A DNA stretch of 64,000 nt from Bacteroidota bacterium (GTDB lineage: Bacteria > Bacteroidota > Bacteroidia > JAFLBG01), in the NCBI GenBank assembly GCA_017303975.1, contig JAFLBG010000009.1, positions 39,308 to 103,307 of the forward strand. The letters are read 5' to 3'. The position numbers and the translations under genes are program-made. The notes under the pieces were generated by a model, which was not told the origin of the DNA, did no database searches, and saw nothing but the letters and a program-made list of their open reading frames with translations. Of this stretch, positions 26,214-35,885 are shown in pieces; positions within the stretch are counted from its first letter, which is position 1; each line of letters opens with the position of its first letter.

Positions 26214-28622
26214 TTAGTTTGTGGCAATTTTTACTTTTACAAATTGATGCTTTTCGTATTCTGCTTTATTCAACAAATAATCTCCGCTATACTCCGGCCC
26301 GCCTACTAAAAATTTATTCGAATTTATTGTAAGCTTTTGTGTATAGGCATTCTTCAAATTTAATGCATCCATTATTTTTTGCTTTGCATTTTCAGCTCTG
26401 TATTTTGCCAATTCTTTGTTATCTGAATATTTTCTAGTTGGCACATGAGATGCGCTTGACTCTATTTCGATTGTAGCAGCTCCAACACTAAGCTTTTGAG
26501 CTATAGCATTAACAAACGAAACAAAATCATTATCCGTAGAGTTAATTTCTGTGGCATTGTATTTAAAATACATCAAAAATGTATTGTCCGAAAAAGTTGT
26601 AAGTGCCTCAGTATTTAGAGTGTTGGGCTTGGTGGAGTTAAATGGCAATAAAGTTCCAGTATATTTAATTACAATAGCATCGGTAAATACTCCTGCCTTT
26701 ATAATTTCTTCTTTCCTTTCCTTTGCCTCGACTTTCGAGTTATAAGTACCAACATAGTATCTGTAATATCCATCTGCAGTTTGCTCATATTCCACATTCT
26801 TCAATCCTTTAAATGCATCGTATGCCGCAGGTTTTTTAACAGAACTAATTCGCACTTTATACACCTCTTGCCCGTAATTTATCGGAGTTGAGTCTCCCGC
26901 CTTTTTTTCTGTATCTGCTATTTTATTTTTAGCTTCTGCATTACTTTGTGGTGTTTTATCTTTTGGCAGTTCATTTATGTGCTTTAAATCTTGCTTAGGA
27001 GCTTCTTTCATTACACCTTTTAAATTTACCGGATCCAACAGTAATTCTTTTTGAATTTCTTGGTAATCAGTACCGGTAGGAACATTTATGGTTTCGTTAT
27101 AAAACTCCGCATCTCCAACTTTGTATGATACGTTGTATGATTTACCTGGCACAAGCGGCAAAACATACTTACCCGATTTAATATTTGCTTTAAAAAGAGC
27201 TTGCTCATTTGTTTCGGTATTTACCACACGGATATCAATATTATTTGGCAAAGTGGAACCTTGATCTGCAACAAGTCGTCCGATTACAAGAGCCACCGGA
27301 TCAACTTTTGGTGCATCTTCTAATTCCAACATATAAATATCTTTATCGCCAAAACCATCCTCTCGCAACGAAGAAAAATAAGCTCGTCTACCGTCTGTAG
27401 ATGCCATATAAAAAATATCATCGTCAGGAGTGTTTATTGGTGGCAACAAATTTGTTGGAGATGTCCACCCACTATCGGTTTTGGTTGCATAAAATAAATC
27501 AAAACCTCCCATGCTCTTATGTCCTTTCGAACTAAAAAAAAGGGTAACCCTATCCGGATGAATAAATGGACCATCCTCATCATACTCCGTATTAATTGAC
27601 GGACCTAAATTTAGCGCCTTGCTCCACTCTCCATTCGGCAATCGAACACAGCGGTAAATATCTCTACCTCCCAATCCCCCTTTTCTATCACTTACAAAAT
27701 AAAGTGTATTCCCATCCGGAGTAACACAAATACTGGGCTCCCAATAAGTTGAATTAATGTCTGACCCCATTTTTACTGGACTAGACCATGTATCACCGAG
27801 TAAATTACTTACATAAATATTTCCGTCACCATTATCATCTTTGTAAATAAATAACTGCATACCATCGGCAGAAAGACTAATAGTTGCCTCATGCCCGTTT
27901 GTATTTATTGATTCGCCAATAGAAACAGGAGTACTCCACCTATCATCTTTGCCTTTAACACTTACATAAATATCTTCGTAAAACTGATCGTCTACACCTA
28001 TCTCTCCTCCTGTACTTCCGGGTCTTCTAGAGGTGTAAATCAACATCGACTCATCTGCCGATACCACTGGACTGTACTCCGGGAATTCACTGTTTATGCT
28101 ATCACCCAGGTTAGTAATCTTTATGCGTGTAGGCATAGCAATTAACTCTTTTGCATTTTTGCACATTTCTATTTGATGGTCGGTATCTTTTATTAACGCA
28201 GCATTTTTAGGTTGCTTTAAATAGCTTTTATACTTTTCAAAATTCTCAATCGCTTTGTCATACAATCCATTTAAGTGATAGGCTCTACCTAAATAATAAT
28301 AAACGGTTACGGGTGCATTCTTTTCTTTATAATCAAGTGGATTATAATTTTCTGTAACGCCCATAGCAACTGCTTGCTGAAGGTAATAAAGAGCATTTTT
28401 TTTCTGGGCACTTGTTTTTAAATAACACTGCCCAATATTATAGTTGATGTTAGCGCCAGTAGAATCTAAATCGTATGCAAATAGAAAATTATCGAGTGCT
28501 TTTTTGTAGTTGTCTTCTAAAATTAAATAATTAGCCTCTACAAAATAATCCTTGTATGTTTTAGGCTGTGCAGTAACAACAATAGAAATAAGTAAAAAAA
28601 AGAGTAAATATCTTATTCGCAT
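26214..28622 (-). CDS. PorE-like protein with SPOR-like and degenerate OmpA-like domains; paralogue 3
   Basis: An 802-residue paralogue: signal peptide (1-18), TPR-like region, PD40 propeller (ending near DGFGDKDIYML), one CRD, a linker rich in Lys and Asp, then two domains that set it apart. Residues 583-655 (VYKVRISSVKKP to DAIVIKY) resemble a SPOR peptidoglycan-binding domain. Residues about 680-802 follow the OmpA fold pattern but replace the usual GHTD and NRRVE motifs with ESSASHVPTRK and EKHQFVKVK, so the residues that hold diaminopimelate in OmpA domains are missing. Peptidoglycan contact may have passed to the SPOR-like domain; this is an inference. Confidence 0.78.
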   Translation of the reverse strand: MRIRYLLFFLLISIVVTAQPKTYKDYFVEANYLILEDNYKKALDNFLFAYDLDSTGANINYNIGQCYLKTSAQKKNALYYLQQAVAMGVTENYNPLDYKEKNAPVTVYYYLGRAYHLNGLYDKAIENFEKYKSYLKQPKNAALIKDTDHQIEMCKNAKELIAMPTRIKITNLGDSINSEFPEYSPVVSADESMLIYTSRRPGSTGGEIGVDDQFYEDIYVSVKGKDDRWSTPVSIGESINTNGHEATISLSADGMQLFIYKDDNGDGNIYVSNLLGDTWSSPVKMGSDINSTYWEPSICVTPDGNTLYFVSDRKGGLGGRDIYRCVRLPNGEWSKALNLGPSINTEYDEDGPFIHPDRVTLFFSSKGHKSMGGFDLFYATKTDSGWTSPTNLLPPINTPDDDIFYMASTDGRRAYFSSLREDGFGDKDIYMLELEDAPKVDPVALVIGRLVADQGSTLPNNIDIRVVNTETNEQALFKANIKSGKYVLPLVPGKSYNVSYKVGDAEFYNETINVPTGTDYQEIQKELLLDPVNLKGVMKEAPKQDLKHINELPKDKTPQSNAEAKNKIADTEKKAGDSTPINYGQEVYKVRISSVKKPAAYDAFKGLKNVEYEQTADGYYRYYVGTYNSKVEAKERKEEIIKAGVFTDAIVIKYTGTLLPFNSTKPNTLNTEALTTFSDNTFLMYFKYNATEINSTDNDFVSFVNAIAQKLSVGAATIEIESSASHVPTRKYSDNKELAKYRAENAKQKIMDALNLKNAYTQKLTINSNKFLVGGPEYSGDYLLNKAEYEKHQFVKVKIATN

Positions 28623-28720
28623 ACTTTACCAATTAGTATTCTGAATATAAAAAAAAGAAATGATTGAATCTAATATCCCTGTATGTTTTGTTACCCAACA
28701 TGTAACAAAGCGAAACTACG

Positions 28721-31021
28721 TTAGTCGATGATTTTCAACTCCACACGTCTGTTCAATTGCATAGATGCAGAATCCGGCTTACCATCTGCTGTTGAATTTG
28801 AGAAAAGAGGTTTTGCCATACCATAGCCTTTACTAATAATTCTCGCTTTACTGATACCGTTAGCAATTAAATAATTTACAACAGCCTGTGCCCTATCCTT
28901 AGAAAGTTTTAAGTTTGCAGCTGCAGTCCCCGAATTATCAGTATGACCGGATATTTCAGCCTTTACGGCCGGATTAGACACAAGAAAATCTTTTAATTTC
29001 TCCAACTCAAGCGTAGATTCTTTTCTTAAAATAGATTTATTCGAATCGAAAAATATATTGTTCAATACTATACTCGAGCCAGTTTTGATGGGCTCTAAAA
29101 CAACATTCTTCAACAACTCTAAATACTCTGATTTAGCAGGCACATTCACATTTTCCGTATGAAATAAATAACCATCCGCCTCAAACGAAACATGGTAATT
29201 TTTGCCTCTTTCCAAATTAACATAATACCTTCCGGTTAGCTTATTAGGTTCATATATACCAATTGGTATTCCTGTTACATTTTCCTTTACTGTTATAATC
29301 GCATTGGATATACGTGTTGATTTATTATCTGTAATCGAGCCAACCAAAGACACTGTACCGGGTCTTTTACTTTCGAAATTAACAGGTTTTAAATCAACTT
29401 CCTTTTGCACTTCTTGATAAGAAGACTTTGAGTCAATTTCTAATAACTCTTCTATCGACTCGTATCCTTTAGCTTCATACTTTATTATGAATGATTTTGT
29501 AGCACCTACACCAGAGTTCAACGCTAAAATATATTTTCCTGTTTTTGAATTTGGCTTTATGTCTTGCACTAGTAATCCGGTTTCTTTATCGATAACTGTA
29601 ATTTTAAAATCTGAAGGAATAGATGTAGAACCATCAATGGTTACAAAGCCTTTTAGCAAAGTAACCGGATCTACAACAGAACTTAACAAGGTAATTAAAT
29701 AAATATCTTTTTCACCTGCACCATCCGATTTAGTTGATGAATAATAAGCTCTTTTACCATCCGGAGATAATACATAAAAAATATCGTCATCTGGAGTATT
29801 TATTGGCACTCCCATATTTTTAACAGGAGCAAATTTAGTATCCTCTTGTATGGTTGAATAAAACACATCAAACCCTCCGGTAGTTTTGTGTCCATTAGAA
29901 CTAAATACAAATGTTACTCCGTCCGGATGCATAAATGGCGCATCCTCATCATACGCTGTATTAATTGTCGGACCCAAATTAGTTGCTAAGCTCCACTCTC
30001 CATTGGGGAGTTTTACACATCTATAAATATCTCTTCCGCCAAAACCACCGGGTCTGTCGCTCACAAAATACAACATACTCCCATCAGGAGAAATACAAGC
30101 ACTTGGCTCCCAATAAGTAGAATTAATATCCGATCCTAATTTTTCCGGACTACTCCAAGTGTCGCCTTCCAACGTGCTTATATAAATATTTCCATCACCA
30201 TTGTCATCTCTGTAAATCAATAGCTGATCGCCATTAGGAGACAACGATACCGAAGCCTCGTGCCCGGCAGTATTAATAGATGCTCCAATAGATGCGGGCT
30301 TAGTCCATTTACCTGCTTCATTCTTATGACTTATGTAAATGTCTTCGTAAAACTCTCCTGTAGGTGTCAATTCGTAGCCTGTTCCTTCTGGCCTTCTAGA
30401 TGTAAATATTAAAGTTGATTCATCAGCAGAAATAACCGGACTATAATCAGGATATGCACTATTAACACTATCCTTAATCATACTTACATTTATATCAACA
30501 GGTTTGATATAAATTTCCATAGCATTTCTACACACTTCTATTTGTCTATCAACCTCTTTCAACGCCTCTTTATCAGTTGCTTTCAAATAATTTTTGTACC
30601 GCTCAAAAGATGCAATAGCTTCTCTAAAATTATAATTCAGGCGATACGCAACTCCTAAATAAAAATAAACACTTGTTGGAGCGCTTTTTTCCAACGCTGA
30701 AAAAGGTGTGTACTTTTCGGAAATATCCAAAGATGCCTTTTTCAAATAACGCAACGCTTTTCTCTTTTCTGTTAATGAATTTAGATACGTAAATCCCAGA
30801 TTGAAATTTATATTTGAATTGGTTGAATCAATCAAATAGGCTTGTGTAAAGCTAAATAGAGCTGCAGAATAATTTTCTTCATCTAAAAAATAAACTCCAT
30901 CAACAAATCTTTCCTTATAATTTTTTTTGCTTTGAGATTGTATTTTACTTGAAGTAATGAGAATAACGCATACTAGAAAAAAAACACTTCTACTAAATAT
31001 GTTGTGATAAAAACATCTCAT
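28721..31021 (-). CDS. PorE-like protein (TPR, PD40 propeller, two CRDs, OmpA domain); paralogue 4
   Basis: A 766-residue protein with N-terminal signal sequence, TPR-like helices to about 170, a PD40 propeller with blades such as ISPDGSMLYFVSDRPGG, two consecutive CRDs and an OmpA C-like domain at 648-766. The OmpA domain keeps the Asp of EISGHTDNSG and the Arg of LNRRVE, so peptidoglycan binding is likely. This is the domain order reported for PorE of the Porphyromonas gingivalis T9SS. No lipobox Cys is seen at the signal peptide end. It lies 37 bp after paralogue 5. Confidence 0.85.
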   Translation of the reverse strand: MRCFYHNIFSRSVFFLVCVILITSSKIQSQSKKNYKERFVDGVYFLDEENYSAALFSFTQAYLIDSTNSNINFNLGFTYLNSLTEKRKALRYLKKASLDISEKYTPFSALEKSAPTSVYFYLGVAYRLNYNFREAIASFERYKNYLKATDKEALKEVDRQIEVCRNAMEIYIKPVDINVSMIKDSVNSAYPDYSPVISADESTLIFTSRRPEGTGYELTPTGEFYEDIYISHKNEAGKWTKPASIGASINTAGHEASVSLSPNGDQLLIYRDDNGDGNIYISTLEGDTWSSPEKLGSDINSTYWEPSACISPDGSMLYFVSDRPGGFGGRDIYRCVKLPNGEWSLATNLGPTINTAYDEDAPFMHPDGVTFVFSSNGHKTTGGFDVFYSTIQEDTKFAPVKNMGVPINTPDDDIFYVLSPDGKRAYYSSTKSDGAGEKDIYLITLLSSVVDPVTLLKGFVTIDGSTSIPSDFKITVIDKETGLLVQDIKPNSKTGKYILALNSGVGATKSFIIKYEAKGYESIEELLEIDSKSSYQEVQKEVDLKPVNFESKRPGTVSLVGSITDNKSTRISNAIITVKENVTGIPIGIYEPNKLTGRYYVNLERGKNYHVSFEADGYLFHTENVNVPAKSEYLELLKNVVLEPIKTGSSIVLNNIFFDSNKSILRKESTLELEKLKDFLVSNPAVKAEISGHTDNSGTAAANLKLSKDRAQAVVNYLIANGISKARIISKGYGMAKPLFSNSTADGKPDSASMQLNRRVELKIID

Positions 31022-31058
31022 TTAGCAAGTAATATACACAATAAAAACAGAGATTTAT

Positions 31059-33416
31059 TTATCTTGATTTTAAAATTTCGGCACCAGATGTAGAAATGAT
31101 TTTAAATTCTACACGCCTATTTAATTGTCTAGCTTCCGGATCAGGATCGCCATTCGGAAAACGATTAGGTGCAATAGGCATTGTAGAACTGTACCCCTTT
31201 GCCACTAAACGATTTTTAGGGACTCCTTTATAATAATAGGGTGCAACTCTGTATATTTTGTTCTTGTCGTTAGTTAAATAATCTACCACAGCCTGCGCTC
31301 TATTTTGCGACAACGGAATATTAATTTCATCAGTACCTTGATCATCAGTATGCCCCGATATTTCAACAATCATATCCGGATTATCTACCATAAATACATA
31401 CAGTTTTTCCAACTCTATATTTGACTCTTTGCGCAAAGTAGCCATTCCTACATCAAAAAAGATATTGTTTAAAACCATTTTTGCACCAACCTCAATTTTA
31501 CTCAGTGCAATATTCTTAGTAATCGTTTGATAAATTGAATCTTTCGGAGTAAACACATTCTCCGATTGAAATAAATAACCTTGGGCCTCATAGGAGATAT
31601 TATAATTTTCTCCTCGCGGTAAAACAAAATAATAAACTCCTTTATTTGATGTAACGAAGTAGCTATCTTTTACCTCGCCTGTAGCATTATTCTTTATAAC
31701 TATTTTAACATTTGGTATTGGCTTAGATGTTTTTAAATCCGTAACAATTCCTGTAACAGCAATAGTTCCTAGCTTTTTACTCTCAAAATTAACAGGCAAT
31801 CTGTCTATCAAAAAAAACTCAGACTCCGGCATTACTTTTATTGTATCTACAATAGAATTAAATCCCGTGGCTTCATATACCACTCGGTACGTTTTACCAG
31901 TCTGTCCTGGATTTAATATTACAACGTATTTTCCTGTAACTGAATTAGGTTTTATTTCTTGTGTTACAACATCGGTTTGTACATCAACAGCAGTAATTCG
32001 AACATTAACATCAGAAGGAGTTTTAGCTTTACCATCAAAAGTTATATATCCTCGCAATAAAGTTGTTGGCTCTACAAGACTCTGCTCTACTGCCAACATG
32101 TAAATATCTTTTTCGCCATTACCACCTTTTTTAGCAGATGAATAATACGCTCTTTTTCCATCCGGAGATAATACATAATAAATATCGTCATCCGGAGTAT
32201 TAATTAATTTACCTGCGTTAATAGGCGGAGTCCACTTCCAATTTTCCTTCTTAGTGGTAAAAAACACATCGAATCCTCCAATAGATTTGTGTCCGTTAGA
32301 GCTAAAAAACAGGGTTACTCCATCTGGGTGCATAAACGGAGCATCTTCATCGAATTCAGTGTTAATAGTTGGTCCAAGATTAGTGGCCATACTCCACTCG
32401 CCATTGGGTAATTTCACACATCTATAAATATCTCTTCCGCCAAAACCACCGGGTCTATTACTTACAAAATACAAAACACTCCCATCCGGAGAAATACATG
32501 CGCTTGGCTCCCAGTAAGTTGAATTTATATCCGAACCTAATTTTTGTGGTATAGACCAATTATCTCCAACCAAATTGCTTATGTATATATTACCATCTCC
32601 ACCATCATCTTTATAAATAAGCAACTGGTCTCCGTTTGGAGAAAGAGAAACCGTTGCTTCATGACCGGGAGTATTAATATTATTTCCAATCGACTTGGGC
32701 GCTGTCCACTTTCCGGTTTCATCCTTTTTGCTTATATAAATATCTTCATAATAGTCCCCTTCTGGCGTAAGATCTTCGCCAGTACCACTAGGTCTCCTAG
32801 AAGTAAATATCAACGTAGATTCATCTGCAGAAATAACAGGGCTATAATCCGGAAAAGGACTATTAACGCTATCCTTCATTACATTTTTTGATTCCTCTTT
32901 CTCTCTCGGTGCTTCTGCATAAAAACTAATAGCATTTTTACACATTTTAATTTCTCGCTCTACATTAGATATTTCAGACTTTGTAAGAGAACTTCCAACA
33001 AATGTTTTGTATTTAGTAAATGATTTTATGGCATCTTCGAAGTTGTAATTAATTCTATTGGCTACACCTAAATAATAATAGGTAATTGGAGGGGCTTTAG
33101 TTTCCGATGCATTAAATGGTCTATAACCTTTAGAAACATTTTCTGCAGCCTTAGTAAGATAGTAAAGTGCTTTAGACTTTTTGGTTATGGAGTTTAAGTA
33201 GGCAAATCCTAAGTTAAAATTAATATTAGCATTAGAAGAGTCTAATGAGTATGCCAAACTAAAACTCGTAATTGCAGATGTAAAGTTTTCTTCATCTAAG
33301 AAATAAACTCCGTCTAAAAATAAATCTTTATAGCTTTTCGAGTTTTGAGAAAAGAGCGGAACAGCTAAAAGAAGAAGCGTACCCAAATAAATTTTTTTGA
33401 GGGAAAGAACTCTCAT
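31059..33416 (-). CDS. PorE-like protein (TPR, PD40 propeller, two CRDs, OmpA domain); paralogue 5
   Basis: A 785-residue paralogue with the full domain set and an OmpA domain at 644-785 containing EISGHTDDQG and LNRRVE. The OmpA domain has an insertion around YRVAPYYYKGVP that is shared only with paralogue 6. The ATG at 33416 overlaps the TGA of paralogue 6 by one base; a GTG three bases earlier is a less likely start. A 41-base stretch in the propeller is identical to paralogue 4, pointing to recent duplication or gene conversion between them. Confidence 0.85.
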   Translation of the reverse strand: MRVLSLKKIYLGTLLLLAVPLFSQNSKSYKDLFLDGVYFLDEENFTSAITSFSLAYSLDSSNANINFNLGFAYLNSITKKSKALYYLTKAAENVSKGYRPFNASETKAPPITYYYLGVANRINYNFEDAIKSFTKYKTFVGSSLTKSEISNVEREIKMCKNAISFYAEAPREKEESKNVMKDSVNSPFPDYSPVISADESTLIFTSRRPSGTGEDLTPEGDYYEDIYISKKDETGKWTAPKSIGNNINTPGHEATVSLSPNGDQLLIYKDDGGDGNIYISNLVGDNWSIPQKLGSDINSTYWEPSACISPDGSVLYFVSNRPGGFGGRDIYRCVKLPNGEWSMATNLGPTINTEFDEDAPFMHPDGVTLFFSSNGHKSIGGFDVFFTTKKENWKWTPPINAGKLINTPDDDIYYVLSPDGKRAYYSSAKKGGNGEKDIYMLAVEQSLVEPTTLLRGYITFDGKAKTPSDVNVRITAVDVQTDVVTQEIKPNSVTGKYVVILNPGQTGKTYRVVYEATGFNSIVDTIKVMPESEFFLIDRLPVNFESKKLGTIAVTGIVTDLKTSKPIPNVKIVIKNNATGEVKDSYFVTSNKGVYYFVLPRGENYNISYEAQGYLFQSENVFTPKDSIYQTITKNIALSKIEVGAKMVLNNIFFDVGMATLRKESNIELEKLYVFMVDNPDMIVEISGHTDDQGTDEINIPLSQNRAQAVVDYLTNDKNKIYRVAPYYYKGVPKNRLVAKGYSSTMPIAPNRFPNGDPDPEARQLNRRVEFKIISTSGAEILKSR

Positions 33417-35872
33417 CACTTTTTCTTTGTTTCAACCGCCTTATCAGCAGAGGGAGCAGCAGGTGCTACAACTCCAGAACTTGATTCTATTTTTAAACTT
33501 GGATCTTTAGAAACAACTTTAAACTCCACTCTTCTATTCAGCTGCATTCCTTTAGGATCCGGTTTACCATCAGCACCCTTATTAGGTGCTATCGGTTGGT
33601 CTGAACCATATCCTTTCGCAGTCATTCGTTTTCGAGGAATACCTTTGTAATAGTATGGTGGTACACGATACACTTTGTTTTTTTCGTTCGCTAAATAATC
33701 AACCACTGCTTGTGCTCTAGCCTGTGATAATTTCAAATTCATGTCTGCTTTACCTTGATCGTCAGTATGACCGGATATCTCAACAGTAATATCGTTATTG
33801 TCAGACATTATTTTATATAATTTTTCTAATTCTGCATTCGATTCAGATCTCAGTTTAGACTTGCCTGAATCAAAGAAAATATTATTTAATACAATCTTAG
33901 ACCCAACTTCCAATTTATTAAGAACAATATCTTTATTAAGCATCTCGTACGTAGCTTCTTTAGGTGTGGAAATATTCTCAGATTGAAACAAATAACCTTC
34001 TGCCTCATAACTTAAACTATAATTCTCGCCACGAGGAAGCACAAAATAATATGCTCCATTTGTTGGATTGGCATAATAGGTATCTACCACTTTTGCTGTA
34101 ACTACATTAGATACAACAATCTTAGAACCAGGTATTACTTTTTTATCTTTATTGGTAATTTTACCCGACATAGCAATTGTTCCAGGAGTCTTACTTTCAA
34201 AATTGACTGGTTTCAAATCCAATGCTCGGTCTATTAATTGGAATGCACTACCCGGCTCTACTTTTATTGTTTCTACTTGAGATTGATATCCTTCTGCTTC
34301 ATAGCTTACAGAATAGGTTTTCCCATTTTGTCCTGGATTTAAAATAACTAAATATTTTCCGGTTTTAGTATTCGGACGAACTTCTTGAGAAACGGTGCCT
34401 GTCTCCAAATCAGTTGCCACTATTCGTACAGTACCGGGTGCAGTTTCTTTTCCATCAAAAGTTAAATAACCTCTTAACAAAACGGTAGGCTCTACAACGG
34501 TTTGCTCAATGGAAACCATATAAATATCCTTTTCGCCTTCGCCTCCAGCTCTTGCAGAAGAAATATACGCTCTTTTTCCATCGGCAGAGAGCGAATAATA
34601 AATATCATCGCCAGTTGTATTTACGGGGCTTTCTAAATTTACCGGTGGATTAGGCCATTTACGTTCTTCTAAATTGGTATTATTTTTATTATTTATGCTT
34701 ATTGTAGTTGATAAATTATCTTGAGTTTCGCGCTTTACAGTATAAAATATATCAAATCCACCGATTCCCTTGTGTCCGTTAGAGCTAAAAAACAACGTTA
34801 CTCCATCCGGGTGAATAAATGGAGCATCCTCGTCAGCAGGAGTATTTACTCTTGGTCCTAAATTTTGTGGTAAACTCCATTCTCCATTAGGCAATTTAAC
34901 ACTTCTATAGATATCTCTACCACCTAACCCTCCGGGTCTATCACTCACAAAATAAAGCGTATTGCCATCTGCAGAAACACACGCATGTGGTTCCCAAAAA
35001 ACAGAGTTTACATTTGAGCTTAATGGTTCGGGCTCGCTCCAAACATCTCCATTCAAATTACTAACATAAATATCTCCGCCATTAAATTGCTTGTATACAA
35101 ACAATGTTTGTCCATCTGCAGAAAGACTCATCGCAGCATCGTTTCCGGTTGTATTAATGTTTAAGTGTTCTGGAGCGGTCCATCCACCTTTTCCATCACT
35201 TTTGCTTTGATAAATATCTTCGTAATATAAATCATCGTCAGGTGTTTTTTCTTCGCCAGTACTACCTTCCCTTCTCGAAGTGAAAATTAGGACAGATTCA
35301 TCTGCATTTATTACAGGTGCATAATCCGCATATTTAGTGTTTATTCCATTAGACAGGCTAACAATTTTCGATTTTTTCTGCTCAGCTGCATATTTTATAG
35401 CCAAGTTGGTAGTTTCGATATATTTTTTAACCTCGTCTTGGGCTCTTTCCGGCTGCATTCCCTTAAATCTAGTAAATGCTTTTTTTGCAAGTAGCAAACT
35501 ATCATTAACTAAATATGCTTGCCCTAAATAAAGAAAAACATTCTTAGGTGCTTTCTTTTCTCTAGGATCATACTCATCATAATTCTTTTTAGTCTTTTTA
35601 GACGCCTTTTCTAAATAAGAAATTGCTTTCAATTTTTCGGAAGAAGAGTTTAGGTAACACAAGCCTATTTTATAATTTATATTGGCATTGGTAGAATCTA
35701 TTTGGTATGCCGTTAAAAAATTTTCAAGTGCTCGTGTATAATTTTTTTCTAAAAATAAATAATTACCCTCAGTAACCTTGTCCTTATATACAGACTTGGG
35801 AGTTTGCGCAAAAGAAGGATGTACCAAGCAAATTATTGTAAGAAAAGAAAAAAGAGTAAACCTAAATTTCAT
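33416..35872 (-). CDS. PorE-like protein (TPR, PD40 propeller, two CRDs, OmpA domain); paralogue 6
   Basis: The longest paralogue at 818 residues. Signal peptide (ending VHPSFAQ), TPR-like region, PD40 propeller with an Asn/Thr-rich insertion between blades, two CRDs, and an OmpA domain at about 657-787 with EISGHTDDQG and LNRRVE. It ends in a tail rich in Ala, Pro, Ser and Lys. The YYYKGIP insertion in the OmpA domain groups it with paralogue 5. It follows paralogue 7 by 13 bp and its stop overlaps the start of paralogue 5, so the genes are clearly one operon. Confidence 0.85.
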   Translation of the reverse strand: MKFRFTLFSFLTIICLVHPSFAQTPKSVYKDKVTEGNYLFLEKNYTRALENFLTAYQIDSTNANINYKIGLCYLNSSSEKLKAISYLEKASKKTKKNYDEYDPREKKAPKNVFLYLGQAYLVNDSLLLAKKAFTRFKGMQPERAQDEVKKYIETTNLAIKYAAEQKKSKIVSLSNGINTKYADYAPVINADESVLIFTSRREGSTGEEKTPDDDLYYEDIYQSKSDGKGGWTAPEHLNINTTGNDAAMSLSADGQTLFVYKQFNGGDIYVSNLNGDVWSEPEPLSSNVNSVFWEPHACVSADGNTLYFVSDRPGGLGGRDIYRSVKLPNGEWSLPQNLGPRVNTPADEDAPFIHPDGVTLFFSSNGHKGIGGFDIFYTVKRETQDNLSTTISINNKNNTNLEERKWPNPPVNLESPVNTTGDDIYYSLSADGKRAYISSARAGGEGEKDIYMVSIEQTVVEPTVLLRGYLTFDGKETAPGTVRIVATDLETGTVSQEVRPNTKTGKYLVILNPGQNGKTYSVSYEAEGYQSQVETIKVEPGSAFQLIDRALDLKPVNFESKTPGTIAMSGKITNKDKKVIPGSKIVVSNVVTAKVVDTYYANPTNGAYYFVLPRGENYSLSYEAEGYLFQSENISTPKEATYEMLNKDIVLNKLEVGSKIVLNNIFFDSGKSKLRSESNAELEKLYKIMSDNNDITVEISGHTDDQGKADMNLKLSQARAQAVVDYLANEKNKVYRVPPYYYKGIPRKRMTAKGYGSDQPIAPNKGADGKPDPKGMQLNRRVEFKVVSKDPSLKIESSSGVVAPAAPSADKAVETKKK

Positions 35873-35885
35873 GTGGGGATATATA

